This document shows positions 26,514-35,583 of a stretch of DNA of 47,933 nucleotides, one piece after another (positions within the stretch are counted from its first letter, which is position 1; the number at the start of each line of letters is the position of its first letter). The position numbers and the translations under genes are program-made. Under the pieces are notes generated by a model. It was not told the DNA's origin and did not search any database. It saw only the letters and a program-made list of their open reading frames with translations. This stretch comes from an uncultured Eggerthellaceae bacterium (GTDB lineage Bacteria > Actinomycetota > Coriobacteriia > Coriobacteriales > Eggerthellaceae), in assembly GCA_904420215.1 (NCBI GenBank), contig CAJFUR010000061.1:1-47933 (forward strand), written 5' to 3'.

Positions 26514-27062
26514 TCACGCGTCTCCCAAGCTCGCGCCGAGGGCGCGCGCCTCGTCCAGGCCGGGGTTGCCGGCAATGGCGCCCTTCTCGTAGACGCCGTT
26601 CACGCACACTTCGCCGAGGTTTTCCCACCCGCAGTAGGCGGCGTCGGCGCGGTAGGTGTCCACCAGATGCCGCGCTATGGTGGCGTCCTTGTCCTCGTAG
26701 CAGGTCAGAAGCGCCGCCTGTTTGATGCCGAACGGCTTGCCCACGCCGCAGAACATGCGGTCGATGAACGCCTTTATCTGCGCCGGCCACGAGAACACGT
26801 AGATGGGCGTCACGTAGACGATGGCGTCGCACTCGCGCAAAAGCGGGTAGAACTCCTGCATGTCGTCGTCCTGGCAGCAGGCGCCCTCGTGGGAGAAGCA
26901 GTACTCGCACCCCAGGCACCCGCCGATGTGCGCGCGGCCGGCATCCATCCGCACGACCTCGCATCCCGCCGCCTGCGCCCCCTCGATGAAAGCCGCGGCC
27001 AGCATCGAGGAATTTCCCTTCACCCGCGGACTGCCCGTGACCACCGCCACCTTGCGCGCCAT
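26514..27062 (-). CDS. NADPH-dependent FMN reductase / flavodoxin-like oxidoreductase
   Basis: KVAVVTGSPRVKGNSSMLAAAFIEGA, GCLGCEYCFSHEGACCQDDDM, VYVTPIYVFSWPAQIKAFIDR. Confidence 0.92.
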   Translation of the reverse strand: MARKVAVVTGSPRVKGNSSMLAAAFIEGAQAAGCEVVRMDAGRAHIGGCLGCEYCFSHEGACCQDDDMQEFYPLLRECDAIVYVTPIYVFSWPAQIKAFIDRMFCGVGKPFGIKQAALLTCYEDKDATIARHLVDTYRADAAYCGWENLGEVCVNGVYEKGAIAGNPGLDEARALGASLGDA

Positions 27063-27225
27063 GCGCTCTCCTTTCCGTCGTGCGGGCCGCCTGGCCCCTC
27101 CCCTGCAACTCCCAACGTGCAGCCTGCGGCTTCCAACCCTCAACCGCAGCCCCGCATCGAACCGATGCACCCAGCCAGTATAAGCCTTTTCGCGGGCCGG
27201 GGAAAGGCAGGGAGACGTCCCGTCC

Positions 27226-27927
27226 TCACTCCCCCTCGCGCGCGACGCCCAGGCGGTAGCCGGCGTGCCACACGGTTTGCACGAACCGCGGGTTCGACGG
27301 GTCGTCTTCCAGCTTGTTGCGCAAACGGTGCACCAGCACGGTGATGCCCGTGATCTCGCCCGCGTATTCCGGCCCCCAGATCTCCTCGGTGAGCTGCCGC
27401 GCCGAGAACACCTGCCCGGGGTTGCCTGCCAGAATGACGAGCAGCTGGAACTCCTTGGGCGCCAGCGCCACGTCGCGCCCATAGGCGCGCACCTTGCGGT
27501 TTGCCACGTCGATGGAAAGGCCGTCGAAGCTCAGCACCTCTTCGGCGCGTCCCTGCGTCGCCGCCATGTGGAAGCGGCGCATGAGCGCCTCCATGCGCAG
27601 CAGGAGTTCCTGTGCGATGAAAGGCTTGACCAGATAGTCGTCGGCGCCCATCTTGAAGCCGATGCTCTTGTCCACGATGTCGCCCTTCGCCGTGACCATG
27701 ATGACGGGCGTTGCCAGCCCGCGCGCCCGGATGCGCCCGCACACCCCATAGCCGTCGAGGGTTGGCATCATCACGTCCAGAAGCACGAGGTCGGGGCGGT
27801 GCTGGTCGAACAGGCGCAGAGCCTCTTCGCCGTCCTTCGCCATCAGGGCCTCGTGCCCGTTCTCTTCCAGTATGTGCCCGACGAGCGTGCGCATCCCCTC
27901 GTCGTCGTCGGCGAACAGCACCTTCAT
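27226..27927 (-). CDS. OmpR-family response regulator
   Basis: MKVLFADDDEGMRTLVGHILEENGHEALMAKDGEEALRLFDQHRPDLVLLDVMMP; winged helix C-terminus; start at 27927. Confidence 0.94.
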   Translation of the reverse strand: MKVLFADDDEGMRTLVGHILEENGHEALMAKDGEEALRLFDQHRPDLVLLDVMMPTLDGYGVCGRIRARGLATPVIMVTAKGDIVDKSIGFKMGADDYLVKPFIAQELLLRMEALMRRFHMAATQGRAEEVLSFDGLSIDVANRKVRAYGRDVALAPKEFQLLVILAGNPGQVFSARQLTEEIWGPEYAGEITGITVLVHRLRNKLEDDPSNPRFVQTVWHAGYRLGVAREGE

Positions 27928-28069
27928 GCCCGTCTCCCTGTCTCTCTCGTCCCTGCGGGGCGCCTGCCCGGCGCCCTTCCGGCTCCCGCGCGGCTGCGGC
28001 GGGCGGCCTCCCCCGCGCCCGCTGTGGGAAGCCCCGTCCATAGCTGTCCGCGCTGCCCCTTCCGCGCGC

Positions 28070-29761
28070 TCACCGCTCCTCGTCGCCATCCGCCAGCAAG
28101 CCCAGCGGCTCGGCGGGCACCGTCACGGTGAAAACGCTGCCCTCGCCCACGCGCGACTCCACCGACACGTTGCCGCCCAGAAGCTCCACCAAGTTCTTCA
28201 CCAGGGCAAGCCCCAAGCCGCTGCTGCCGTAGCAGCGGTCCACCACGCCCGCCGGAGGGTTGCCCCGCGCGAAGCGGTCGAACACGTGCGGCAGATCCTC
28301 CGGCGCGATGCCGCAGCCGTCGTCGGACACCGCAAGCAAAAGCTCGCGCGCGGCGAAGTCGTAGGACCCCTCCAGCCGCACGCGTCCGCCCGCATCGACG
28401 AACTTCACGGCGTTGGAGACCAGGTTCTCCACAATGCGGCGCAACTTCTCGGCGTCGGAGAGGACCACGGGCACGTCCTTGCCCACCGACACGCTCACCG
28501 TTGCCCGCTTCTTCTCGGCCAGAAACGTCACGCCGTCGCGCGCCATCCCCAGCAGGTCGGCCACGTCCACCGGCCCCAGGACCACTTCGGCACGCCCTGC
28601 CTCCACGCGCGTGAGGTCCAGGATGTTGTTCACCATGGAAAGCAGGATCTGGCTGGAAAGCTTCATCTCGCTCATGATCTTCCCCTCGCCCTCGTCGCGC
28701 GGTGTGTTCGTCTGCTCCCACAAATCGACGAAGGCCAGAATGGAAGTGAGCGGCGTGCGTATCTCGTGGCTCATCTTGGCCAGGAAGTCCTCCTTCAGCA
28801 GGTTATCCTGTTGGAGTATCCGGTTCATGCTCTCCAGTTCCCGGCGCTGCCGCTCCAGTTCGCGGTTGGATTCCACTATCTGCGCGGTGCGCACCTCCAC
28901 CTCGGATTCCAGATGCTCGTAGAGCGCCTTCAGCTCGCGGGCCATGGAATCGAAGCAGCGCGCCAAGTCCGCCACCTCGTCGCCCTGTCCCACGTCGCGC
29001 ACGTCCACGTCGAACTCGTGGCGCTCCAGCTTGCCCGCAGCCACCCCGAGCTTGCCGAGCGGGCGCGTGACCAGCCGGGAAACGCCGAAGAAGGCCACTA
29101 GCAAACAGCACGCGAGGAAGGCGAAGAACACCAGCGTCTCGCGCGCGGCGCTTTCCTGCGCGCTGGCAAGGTAGGTGTCGGCGGGAATGATGATGCTCAC
29201 CGCCCCAGCCAAGTCCCCCTCGGCCTTGCCCTCCTTGGGGTACCCCATGACGTCCAGCTCGCCTTCGGGTCCGCCATGGCATTCCAGGCACGATTCCGCC
29301 ATCCACAGCGGTTCCACGTAGCGGAACGCCTGCCCGTCCTCGGTTTCCACGAGGCCGTAATACGCCCCGAGGCCCGGGTCGTCGCGCAGCGCGTAGAGCG
29401 CCTCCAACTCGTAGTCGTCGGGCGCGTCGGTGGGCTTGCGCGTTTCGATGTTGGTGTAGTGGATGACCACGCCGCCGCTGTTGTTGGTGAACTTCTGGGC
29501 CACCACCTTGGCCGCCACCACGCAGTACACGTTGTAGGTGCCGTCGGCGTTGCGCACGAACTGCCCCTGGTTGATTTCGAGGAAGTCCCACACCGCGTCC
29601 ATCTCGACGGCCAGCATGCGCGCGGCCTCCAGCATCTCGCGCTCCACTTGGCTGTGCTGCACCGAATCGCGCCAGAAACCGTTGCCCATCAGCAGGGCTA
29701 CAGCCATGGCCACGAACAGCACCGCGAATTTCGCCTTCAGGCCGACCTTGCGCCGCGCCAT
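28070..29761 (-). CDS. Sensor histidine kinase with DUF3365-like sensor domain containing CxxCH (paralogue of 20516)
   Basis: MAESCLECHGGPEGELDVMGYPKEGKAEGDLAGAVSIIIP; HAMP; H-box KMSHEIRTPLTSI; ATPase SSGLGLALVKNLVELLGG. Confidence 0.92.
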   Translation of the reverse strand: MARRKVGLKAKFAVLFVAMAVALLMGNGFWRDSVQHSQVEREMLEAARMLAVEMDAVWDFLEINQGQFVRNADGTYNVYCVVAAKVVAQKFTNNSGGVVIHYTNIETRKPTDAPDDYELEALYALRDDPGLGAYYGLVETEDGQAFRYVEPLWMAESCLECHGGPEGELDVMGYPKEGKAEGDLAGAVSIIIPADTYLASAQESAARETLVFFAFLACCLLVAFFGVSRLVTRPLGKLGVAAGKLERHEFDVDVRDVGQGDEVADLARCFDSMARELKALYEHLESEVEVRTAQIVESNRELERQRRELESMNRILQQDNLLKEDFLAKMSHEIRTPLTSILAFVDLWEQTNTPRDEGEGKIMSEMKLSSQILLSMVNNILDLTRVEAGRAEVVLGPVDVADLLGMARDGVTFLAEKKRATVSVSVGKDVPVVLSDAEKLRRIVENLVSNAVKFVDAGGRVRLEGSYDFAARELLLAVSDDGCGIAPEDLPHVFDRFARGNPPAGVVDRCYGSSGLGLALVKNLVELLGGNVSVESRVGEGSVFTVTVPAEPLGLLADGDEER

Positions 29762-29846
29762 GCATCCCCCGTTTCCCCGCAGGCGCCCGCCCGTCTCCCC
29801 CCATGGCGCGCGCCGGACGGCACCCGTCCCCGGTCAGACGTCCATG

Positions 29847-30851
29847 CTATACCTTGCCGTCGGCTCCTGCAAGCCTCTCCGCGTCGGAGGCCACGAAGGC
29901 GGCGAGCGCGCAGGCGACGGGCGCGTAGCGCGGGGCACGCCCCTTCCCGCACAGCGCGTCCGCGAACTCCTGCACCCAAACGCCCAAGTGTTCCCGCAGG
30001 AACTGCGCGCTCGCCGCCAGCGCGTCGCGAGCGCCCTTGGCGTCCGCGCACTGGCACGCCTCCAAGGCTTCCTTGGCAAGCACAGCCATGAAGTCCAGTT
30101 CCAACGCCACATGGTCGTCCGGGACGCGCCTGCACAACGCCGGCTCGAACCCGCGCTTGCGGTAGGCGGCGCGCACTTCCAAGGTGGAGGGTTGCATGAC
30201 CAGCCGCCCGTGCGACGTGTACACCGATTCCCATGGCGGCGCCGGAAGGGCGGCAGGGCCCACGAACAGGCGCGTGTATTCGGCCTTCCACGCATCCAGC
30301 CCGTCCGCGTCGGCGCCGGCGGCGTCCTCGAGGACGCCGAGCAGCTCACGGAATGCGGGCGGCAGCGGCACGGGCGCGGCCGACGCTTCGCCGGCTTCGG
30401 TCGTGCTGCCGCTTCCGGGCGCCGCGTGCGCTGCGCCGCCGTCTCCGGGCATCGCGCGCGCCGCATCCCCGCCTTCGGCCGCCGATGCCAACGCGTCGGC
30501 GGCGCCCGCAACATCCGCCCCGCCACCGTCTTCGCCCGCGCCCGCTTCCGCCCCCGCGCTCCCGTCCGCCGCACCGCATGCGATGCCGAAGGCATCTCGC
30601 GCCACCGCGACGTCGATGGCCGAGAACAACTCCCCGCTCGGCTCCGCGCCGAACAGGCGCTGGAACAGCAGATAGGCGTACTGCCGCGCTGCCAGCCAGT
30701 CGGCCTGCGCCGCCGCTGCAGCGGGCGTTTCCCTGCGCCCACCAGCCGCCTCCCGCGCGCCTTCGGCCGCCCGCAGCGCGCCCTTCATGCAGGGCTGTGC
30801 GCCCCCAGCGGTTTCAGCCGTCGAAACCGCTTCTGCATACTCCCCCACCAT
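29847..30851 (-). CDS. TorD/DmsD-family chaperone with long Ala/Gly-rich insertion
   Basis: EYTRLFVGPAALPAPPWESVYTSHGRLVMQPSTLEVRAAYRKRGFEP...DDHVALELDFMAVL; low-complexity insertion after the N-terminal helices. Confidence 0.87.
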   Translation of the reverse strand: MVGEYAEAVSTAETAGGAQPCMKGALRAAEGAREAAGGRRETPAAAAAQADWLAARQYAYLLFQRLFGAEPSGELFSAIDVAVARDAFGIACGAADGSAGAEAGAGEDGGGADVAGAADALASAAEGGDAARAMPGDGGAAHAAPGSGSTTEAGEASAAPVPLPPAFRELLGVLEDAAGADADGLDAWKAEYTRLFVGPAALPAPPWESVYTSHGRLVMQPSTLEVRAAYRKRGFEPALCRRVPDDHVALELDFMAVLAKEALEACQCADAKGARDALAASAQFLREHLGVWVQEFADALCGKGRAPRYAPVACALAAFVASDAERLAGADGKV

Positions 30852-30975
30852 GTAGCCTCCCCTCTTCGGCGGAAGGCGTCCCTGCCGGCCACATGGCCTC
30901 GGGGACGCCTTCCGCCTCGCCTTTCGGGGCCCCGCCGCCCGGGCGTGGCCCCGCACCCGACACTCTCCTTCGCCG

Positions 30976-31554
30976 CTAGAGCACGACCTGCCTGAAGTCG
31001 GCGTTCAGCGCCGATACCTTCGGCTCCACCAGAAGCGAGGGCGCAGTCTCCGACGGGTCGGGCAGGATGGGCAGGGCGTTCACCGCATTGGGGTGCTTGG
31101 CCTTCAATTCCTCGATGTCGCCCCACTCGATGGCGCGCATCACGCAGGCGTCCACGCACACGGGGTTCTGCCCGGCATCGCGGAACGCCTTGCACCCGTC
31201 GCACTTGCCCGAGGTGCCCTTGTCGTCCTGCAGCATGGGCACGCCGTAGGGGCACGACTTCACGCAGGTGCCGCAGCCGATGCATTCCTTGTAGTCGATG
31301 AACACCGTGCCGTCGTCCGGGTCCTTCTGCATGGCGCCCGAGGGGCAGTTGGCCACGCAGGCGGGGTTGGCGCAGTGGTTGCAGGTGAGCGCGTAGTGGT
31401 ACACGGTGGCGTTGGGGTAGGTTCCCGTCTCGTAGGACCCGACGCGCCGGAACGTCACGCCCGGGGCCAAGTCGTTGCGGTCGCAACATGCCACTTGGCA
31501 GACCTTGCAGCCTATGCAGTCCTCCTGATTGAAGTAGAAGCCGAATTGCGTCAT
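30976..31554 (-). CDS. DmsB-like 4Fe-4S ferredoxin subunit
   Basis: MTQFGFYFNQEDCIGCKVCQVACCDRNDL, CNHCANPACVANCPSGA, CIGCGTCVKSCPYGVP, CDGCKAFRDAGQNPVCVDACVMRA. Confidence 0.95.
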   Translation of the reverse strand: MTQFGFYFNQEDCIGCKVCQVACCDRNDLAPGVTFRRVGSYETGTYPNATVYHYALTCNHCANPACVANCPSGAMQKDPDDGTVFIDYKECIGCGTCVKSCPYGVPMLQDDKGTSGKCDGCKAFRDAGQNPVCVDACVMRAIEWGDIEELKAKHPNAVNALPILPDPSETAPSLLVEPKVSALNADFRQVVL

Positions 31555-31569
31555 GGTCGTCCTCCCCCT

Positions 31570-34233
31570 TTATTCCTCGACCGTCGGGATGCGCTGGGGC
31601 AGCAGGTAGTCTTCCTCCAGTGCCTCGCCCGCGTACTTTTCGAAGTTCACTAGGTTGGTGTTGTAGCCGGCAACGCCCATGCCCGACGTTACCGGTTCCG
31701 TGAACAGGTTCTCCGCGCCGGCATGGTCGATGCCGCCCTCGTCCATGTCCACCCATGGGCCGTGCGGCAGCGCAACCACTCCCGGCATGAGCCGCTCGGT
31801 CACGCTGGCGGGACGCAGCGACTGCGCCTTGCCGTTCCAAATGCGCACCGTGTCGCCGTCCTGTATGCCCTTCTCGGCCGCGTCCACCGCGGAAATGAAC
31901 ACGGGGTTCGGCCACGCTTGGCGCAGGTAGGGCACGTTGTCGAACTGGGTGTGCGAGCGGCGCAGGTAGTGCGGGTTGAACACCTGGTAGGGGTATTCGC
32001 CCTTGACGCCGCCCTCGAAGTCGGAAAACGAAGCCTCGTAGCCGTTCACGGGCGCCTTGTAGGTCGGGTAGGGTTTCCACACGAAGCCGTCGGTGGTGTA
32101 GCCGCAGCCGTTCAGGGCATCGGCCTTCGTCTGGCTGTAGATCTCGAACTTGCCGCTGGGCGTGGCGAGCGGGTTCGCCTCCGGGTCGTTGATAAAGTCC
32201 TGGTAGCCCAGATAGGCGTAGGCGTCCCCAGCAGAGCGCTCGACCTTGTAGATGCCCTTCTCCAAAACCTCCGCAAGGGCCACGGCGCCTTCCTGCGGCT
32301 CGCCCTCCACTCCCATGGCGTCGATGTCCTCCTGCGTGATGGAGAACAGGGTGACGGGCTCGCCCGTCTCGGCGGACTTCATGGTCGTGCCGGCGAGCGT
32401 GTTGAAGAACTCCTGCTCGTCGCTCAGGGGGAACAACTCCCCGGCGTCCAGGCCCAGCTTCTCGGCCAGCCCCTTGGCTATCTCCTTGTCGGAGCGCGCC
32501 TCGAACAACGGCTCGGTCACCTGCGTGGCCACGATGAGGGCCTCGCGGTTGCGCAGAAACGCCGCCGCCCCGCCGCGCACGTCGCCCACCTTCTCCCATT
32601 CGGTGATCACCGGCAGCACCACGTCGGCGTAGCGCGCCTGCGTGGTGAAGGCGCGCGCAGTGGCGAACACGAAGTCCACCTTGCGCATGGCCTCGATGGC
32701 CCCCGTCGTGTCGAGCAGGGTGTTCAGCGGGCTGGCCTCCGTCAGGACGACAAGGCGCGTGTCTATGTCCTTGATGTTCTCGGGCAAGCACTCCATCAGT
32801 CCCCCGGCGCCGCGGGCGTTGAATTTGCCCGTCAGGATGGCGCTCCACTGCTCGGGGTCGTTCACCACGTCGGTGATGGGGTTGGCCGGCCCGGCCGGGG
32901 CGCCCGAGGCTCCCGTGAAGAAGATGTCGTCGATGCAGCTGCCCACGCAGTTGTGGTAGGCCGTCCCGGTGGAATGCCCCGGCTTGCCCACGTGCCCGCC
33001 CATCAGGCTCACGGTCATCCAGAGGTAGTTCGCGTCGTCGGAGTCGTTCGTGCGGAACGCCGCATAGCTGCGCAGCGTCGTGACCGCGTTGTCCTTCTTC
33101 AGCATGTCGGCGTAAAACGCGATGTCCTCCACCGGCGTGCCGCAGATCCTCGACGCCCATTCGGGGGTCTTGGGAATGCCGTCGTAGGCGCCCATCACGT
33201 AGTCGTGGAAATTCTCGTCCACCTTCGCGTCGGCGGGCATGCTGTCGCCGTCGATGCCCACCGTGTACTTGGCGAGGAAGTCCCAGTCGATGACCGAGCC
33301 GGGGGCCTGCTCGTCGTTGGCGAACATCTGGTAGGCCACGGCCATGAGAAACGCCGTGTCGGTGCCGGGGCGCACCTGGATCCACTTGGCGTCGAAATGC
33401 GCGGCGGTCACGTTGTACTCGGGGCCCACGAACACGAACTGCACGCCGGCCTTCTTCGCCTCGTTGAAGTAGTACATGTACGTTCCGGGGGAAGCCCATG
33501 CCTGGTTGCAGCCGTACAGCACGATGTAGTCGGCGTTCACCCAGTCGGTGCGGTCGTTCTCCTCGCCAAGGCCCATCAGCGGCATGCCCATGACCGTTGA
33601 GTGGTACAAGGCGGTGCCCATGGAGCCGGAAGTGGCGGAGGAAATGTAGCCGCCCAGCGAGTTGAGCACCTTCGTCACGTTGCCCTTGCACTGCCCGGGC
33701 AGCAGGATGGCGCGGTTGCCGTAGGTGTCGATGGTGTGCCTGATCTCCTCGGCAACGATCTCGAGCGCCTCGTCCCAGCTGATGCGCACCCACTCGTCAA
33801 CGCCGCGCAGCTCCTTCTTGCCGCCGGTGTGCGCCTCCCAGTTCTTGCGCCTCATGGGGTACTTCAGGCGGTCGGCGCCGAACGTGTGCTGCTTCTTCGA
33901 GCGCCCGCGCGGGCAGGCGCGCAGCTGGGGCGAGGCCGGGCTGTCCTCGGCGGTGTCGTCGGTCTTCTGCCGCACCACCACGCCGTCCACCACGTACACC
34001 TTGTTCAGGCACATGCCGCCGCAGTTGTTGTTGCAGCACGCGGTGACCCACTTGCCCTCGACGGACGGGTCCAGCTCCGCGTCCACCGCCGTCGCGCCGG
34101 CCGCCTCGCCCTCGGTCTTTTCCAACTTGTTCTCCGGCTGGCAGCCCACCAGTGCCAGACCCGCCATGGCCGCCGCACTCGCTCCCACGAACGAGCGCCG
34201 GGTGATGCCTCCGTGCTCCCTTTGCATTTCCAT
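31570..34233 (-). CDS. DmsA-like molybdopterin oxidoreductase catalytic subunit, Tat signal with lipobox-like Cys
   Basis: ITRRSFVGASAAAMAGLALVGC; CCNNNCGGMCLNKVYVVDGVVVRQKTDDTAEDSPASPQLRACPRGRS; C-terminal molydopterin-binding region. Confidence 0.95.
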   Translation of the reverse strand: MEMQREHGGITRRSFVGASAAAMAGLALVGCQPENKLEKTEGEAAGATAVDAELDPSVEGKWVTACCNNNCGGMCLNKVYVVDGVVVRQKTDDTAEDSPASPQLRACPRGRSKKQHTFGADRLKYPMRRKNWEAHTGGKKELRGVDEWVRISWDEALEIVAEEIRHTIDTYGNRAILLPGQCKGNVTKVLNSLGGYISSATSGSMGTALYHSTVMGMPLMGLGEENDRTDWVNADYIVLYGCNQAWASPGTYMYYFNEAKKAGVQFVFVGPEYNVTAAHFDAKWIQVRPGTDTAFLMAVAYQMFANDEQAPGSVIDWDFLAKYTVGIDGDSMPADAKVDENFHDYVMGAYDGIPKTPEWASRICGTPVEDIAFYADMLKKDNAVTTLRSYAAFRTNDSDDANYLWMTVSLMGGHVGKPGHSTGTAYHNCVGSCIDDIFFTGASGAPAGPANPITDVVNDPEQWSAILTGKFNARGAGGLMECLPENIKDIDTRLVVLTEASPLNTLLDTTGAIEAMRKVDFVFATARAFTTQARYADVVLPVITEWEKVGDVRGGAAAFLRNREALIVATQVTEPLFEARSDKEIAKGLAEKLGLDAGELFPLSDEQEFFNTLAGTTMKSAETGEPVTLFSITQEDIDAMGVEGEPQEGAVALAEVLEKGIYKVERSAGDAYAYLGYQDFINDPEANPLATPSGKFEIYSQTKADALNGCGYTTDGFVWKPYPTYKAPVNGYEASFSDFEGGVKGEYPYQVFNPHYLRRSHTQFDNVPYLRQAWPNPVFISAVDAAEKGIQDGDTVRIWNGKAQSLRPASVTERLMPGVVALPHGPWVDMDEGGIDHAGAENLFTEPVTSGMGVAGYNTNLVNFEKYAGEALEEDYLLPQRIPTVEE

Positions 34234-34354
34234 GCAATCCCCCTTTTCCCTTCGTTTCAACCGTCGCTTTCGGCACGCGGACTTGCGGCCGAAGTCCTGC
34301 GGAGATTGTCGCTCCCCGCAGCGCCCTCGGACAATTGAAACGCCGGTTATAGAT

Positions 34355-34370
34355 ATTACATCGCTGTAAT
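34355..34370. promoter_or_regulatory. Inverted repeat upstream of the DmsA-like gene
   Basis: ATTACA-tcgc-TGTAAT. Confidence 0.45.
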
Positions 34371-34698
34371 AAACGCCGCCAACCCTCCGCATGCCCCGCA
34401 CTTACGGCTGCGGGGCATGTCCGTGAAAGTGGCGCCAGATTGCGATGTTGGTCACCCAAATGCACGAAAATCGTTGTCGGATGCCACTGGAAAAATCGGG
34501 AACTGGGAAAACTCCGAGACGAACCGTTGCGAGGCCTTTCCAAGGTCGGTTTTATGCACGAAAACCGCAATCCAGTGTCGCTTTCGCCCCGCGCCGGCGG
34601 CTGCAAAGTGGGCTGGCGAAGTCGGAAAATCGTGAAGACTTTGGGGGCTTCGGCGGCCGCGGCCCCGTTTTGCGGCCGCGACCCACTATACTGCAATC

Positions 34699-34855
34699 AG
34701 TCGCTGCAAACACGCGTTGGCTCCCCAGACGGGAGTTTGAAGAGTCAACCCCCGCAGAGGTCCTCGCCGCCTTCCCTCCCTCCCCTGCGGCAATGGACCC
34801 GCCTCGCGGCAGAGAGCCCAAGTCTCTGCCGCGAGGCAATTTTTTTTTTGCCCGC
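34699..34855 (+). ncRNA. Candidate structured non-coding RNA ending at a strong terminator (5' end approximate)
   Basis: TATACT (34687-34692) -10-like element (weak -35); hairpin CTCCCcagacGGGAG; no convincing ORF; terminal 15-bp hairpin plus T-tract. Confidence 0.35.
34801..34851 (+). terminator. Strong intrinsic terminator
   Basis: GCCTCGCGGCAGAGA-gcccaag-TCTCTGCCGCGAGGC followed by AATTTTTTTTT. Confidence 0.9.
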
Positions 34856-34993
34856 CGCCCCTTTCGGCCCGCAAGGGTGAGGAACACGCCGAAAATCAGC
34901 CCCCTCGTGCCGTGCCCCAGAGCCGCGCTTGGCGTACCATGAAAGAAAACGCCGCCGCGCCAAAGAGAGGCGCGCTACCGGAAAGAGGTTCCC

Positions 34994-35188
34994 ATGGCCT
35001 GCTACCCCTGCACCCACTGCAACAAGTGCGGCATGTACTCCGCACGCGCTTCCGTGATCTGCGCCGCCTGCGAGACGCCCATCCCCGTGGGCTCGCCCCA
35101 CTGCCCCCAGTGCGGCGGCAAGTCGTTCAAGACCGTGCGCCTGCCCGACGACCCCTCCATCGTGAACTTCGTCAAGAAGAAGCAGTAG
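34994..35188 (+). CDS. Small zinc-ribbon protein
   Basis: MACYPCTHCNKCGMYSARASVICAACETPIPVGSPHCPQCGGKSFKTVRLPDDPSIVNFVKKKQ; RBS AAAGAGG. Confidence 0.75.
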   Translation: MACYPCTHCNKCGMYSARASVICAACETPIPVGSPHCPQCGGKSFKTVRLPDDPSIVNFVKKKQ

Positions 35189-35583
35189 CCACGGCCGGTT
35201 GGCGGGTGGGCACGCGGCCAGCCCACGTGCGGGCGGCTGCCGAACCCGCGCACCGGCTCCGTGAGGGTCCGTCACCTGCGGCGAAAGACGCGTACCCCGT
35301 CCACAGGCGCCGCTTCCCGGCCTCCCGGCACCGCCCCTGGGCGGCGCCGGGAGGACCCGCAACGCAAGGCGCGGCGCGCAGACACCCCCTGCCCGTCGCC
35401 GCTTAGTCCCCCGCCGTTTGCCGGCCTCGGGACGCCGCCTTGAAGCGGCAGTGTGCGCCTTTTTTCGCCGCAGGCCGGCGCTTTCCCGCCCGTGGCGGCG
35501 CACACGGGCCGCTATCTGGACGAACCCCGCCCGGTTGCGCTATCCTGTGGAGCAGCGATAGGGAGGATAGAAAGGGGAAATCC

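Noticed and set aside
31723-33600. 625-aa + strand ORF opposite the DmsA-like gene
   Set aside because: Antisense shadow ORF, no domain features.
30785-33793. 1002-aa minus-strand ORF in an alternative frame
   Set aside because: Overlaps the DmsA-like/FeS genes out of frame; Arg/Gly/His-rich shadow composition.
34417-34942. Overlapping + strand ORFs (72-165 aa) upstream of the terminator
   Set aside because: Atypical composition, no RBS, and they run through the terminator hairpin; ncRNA is the better hypothesis.
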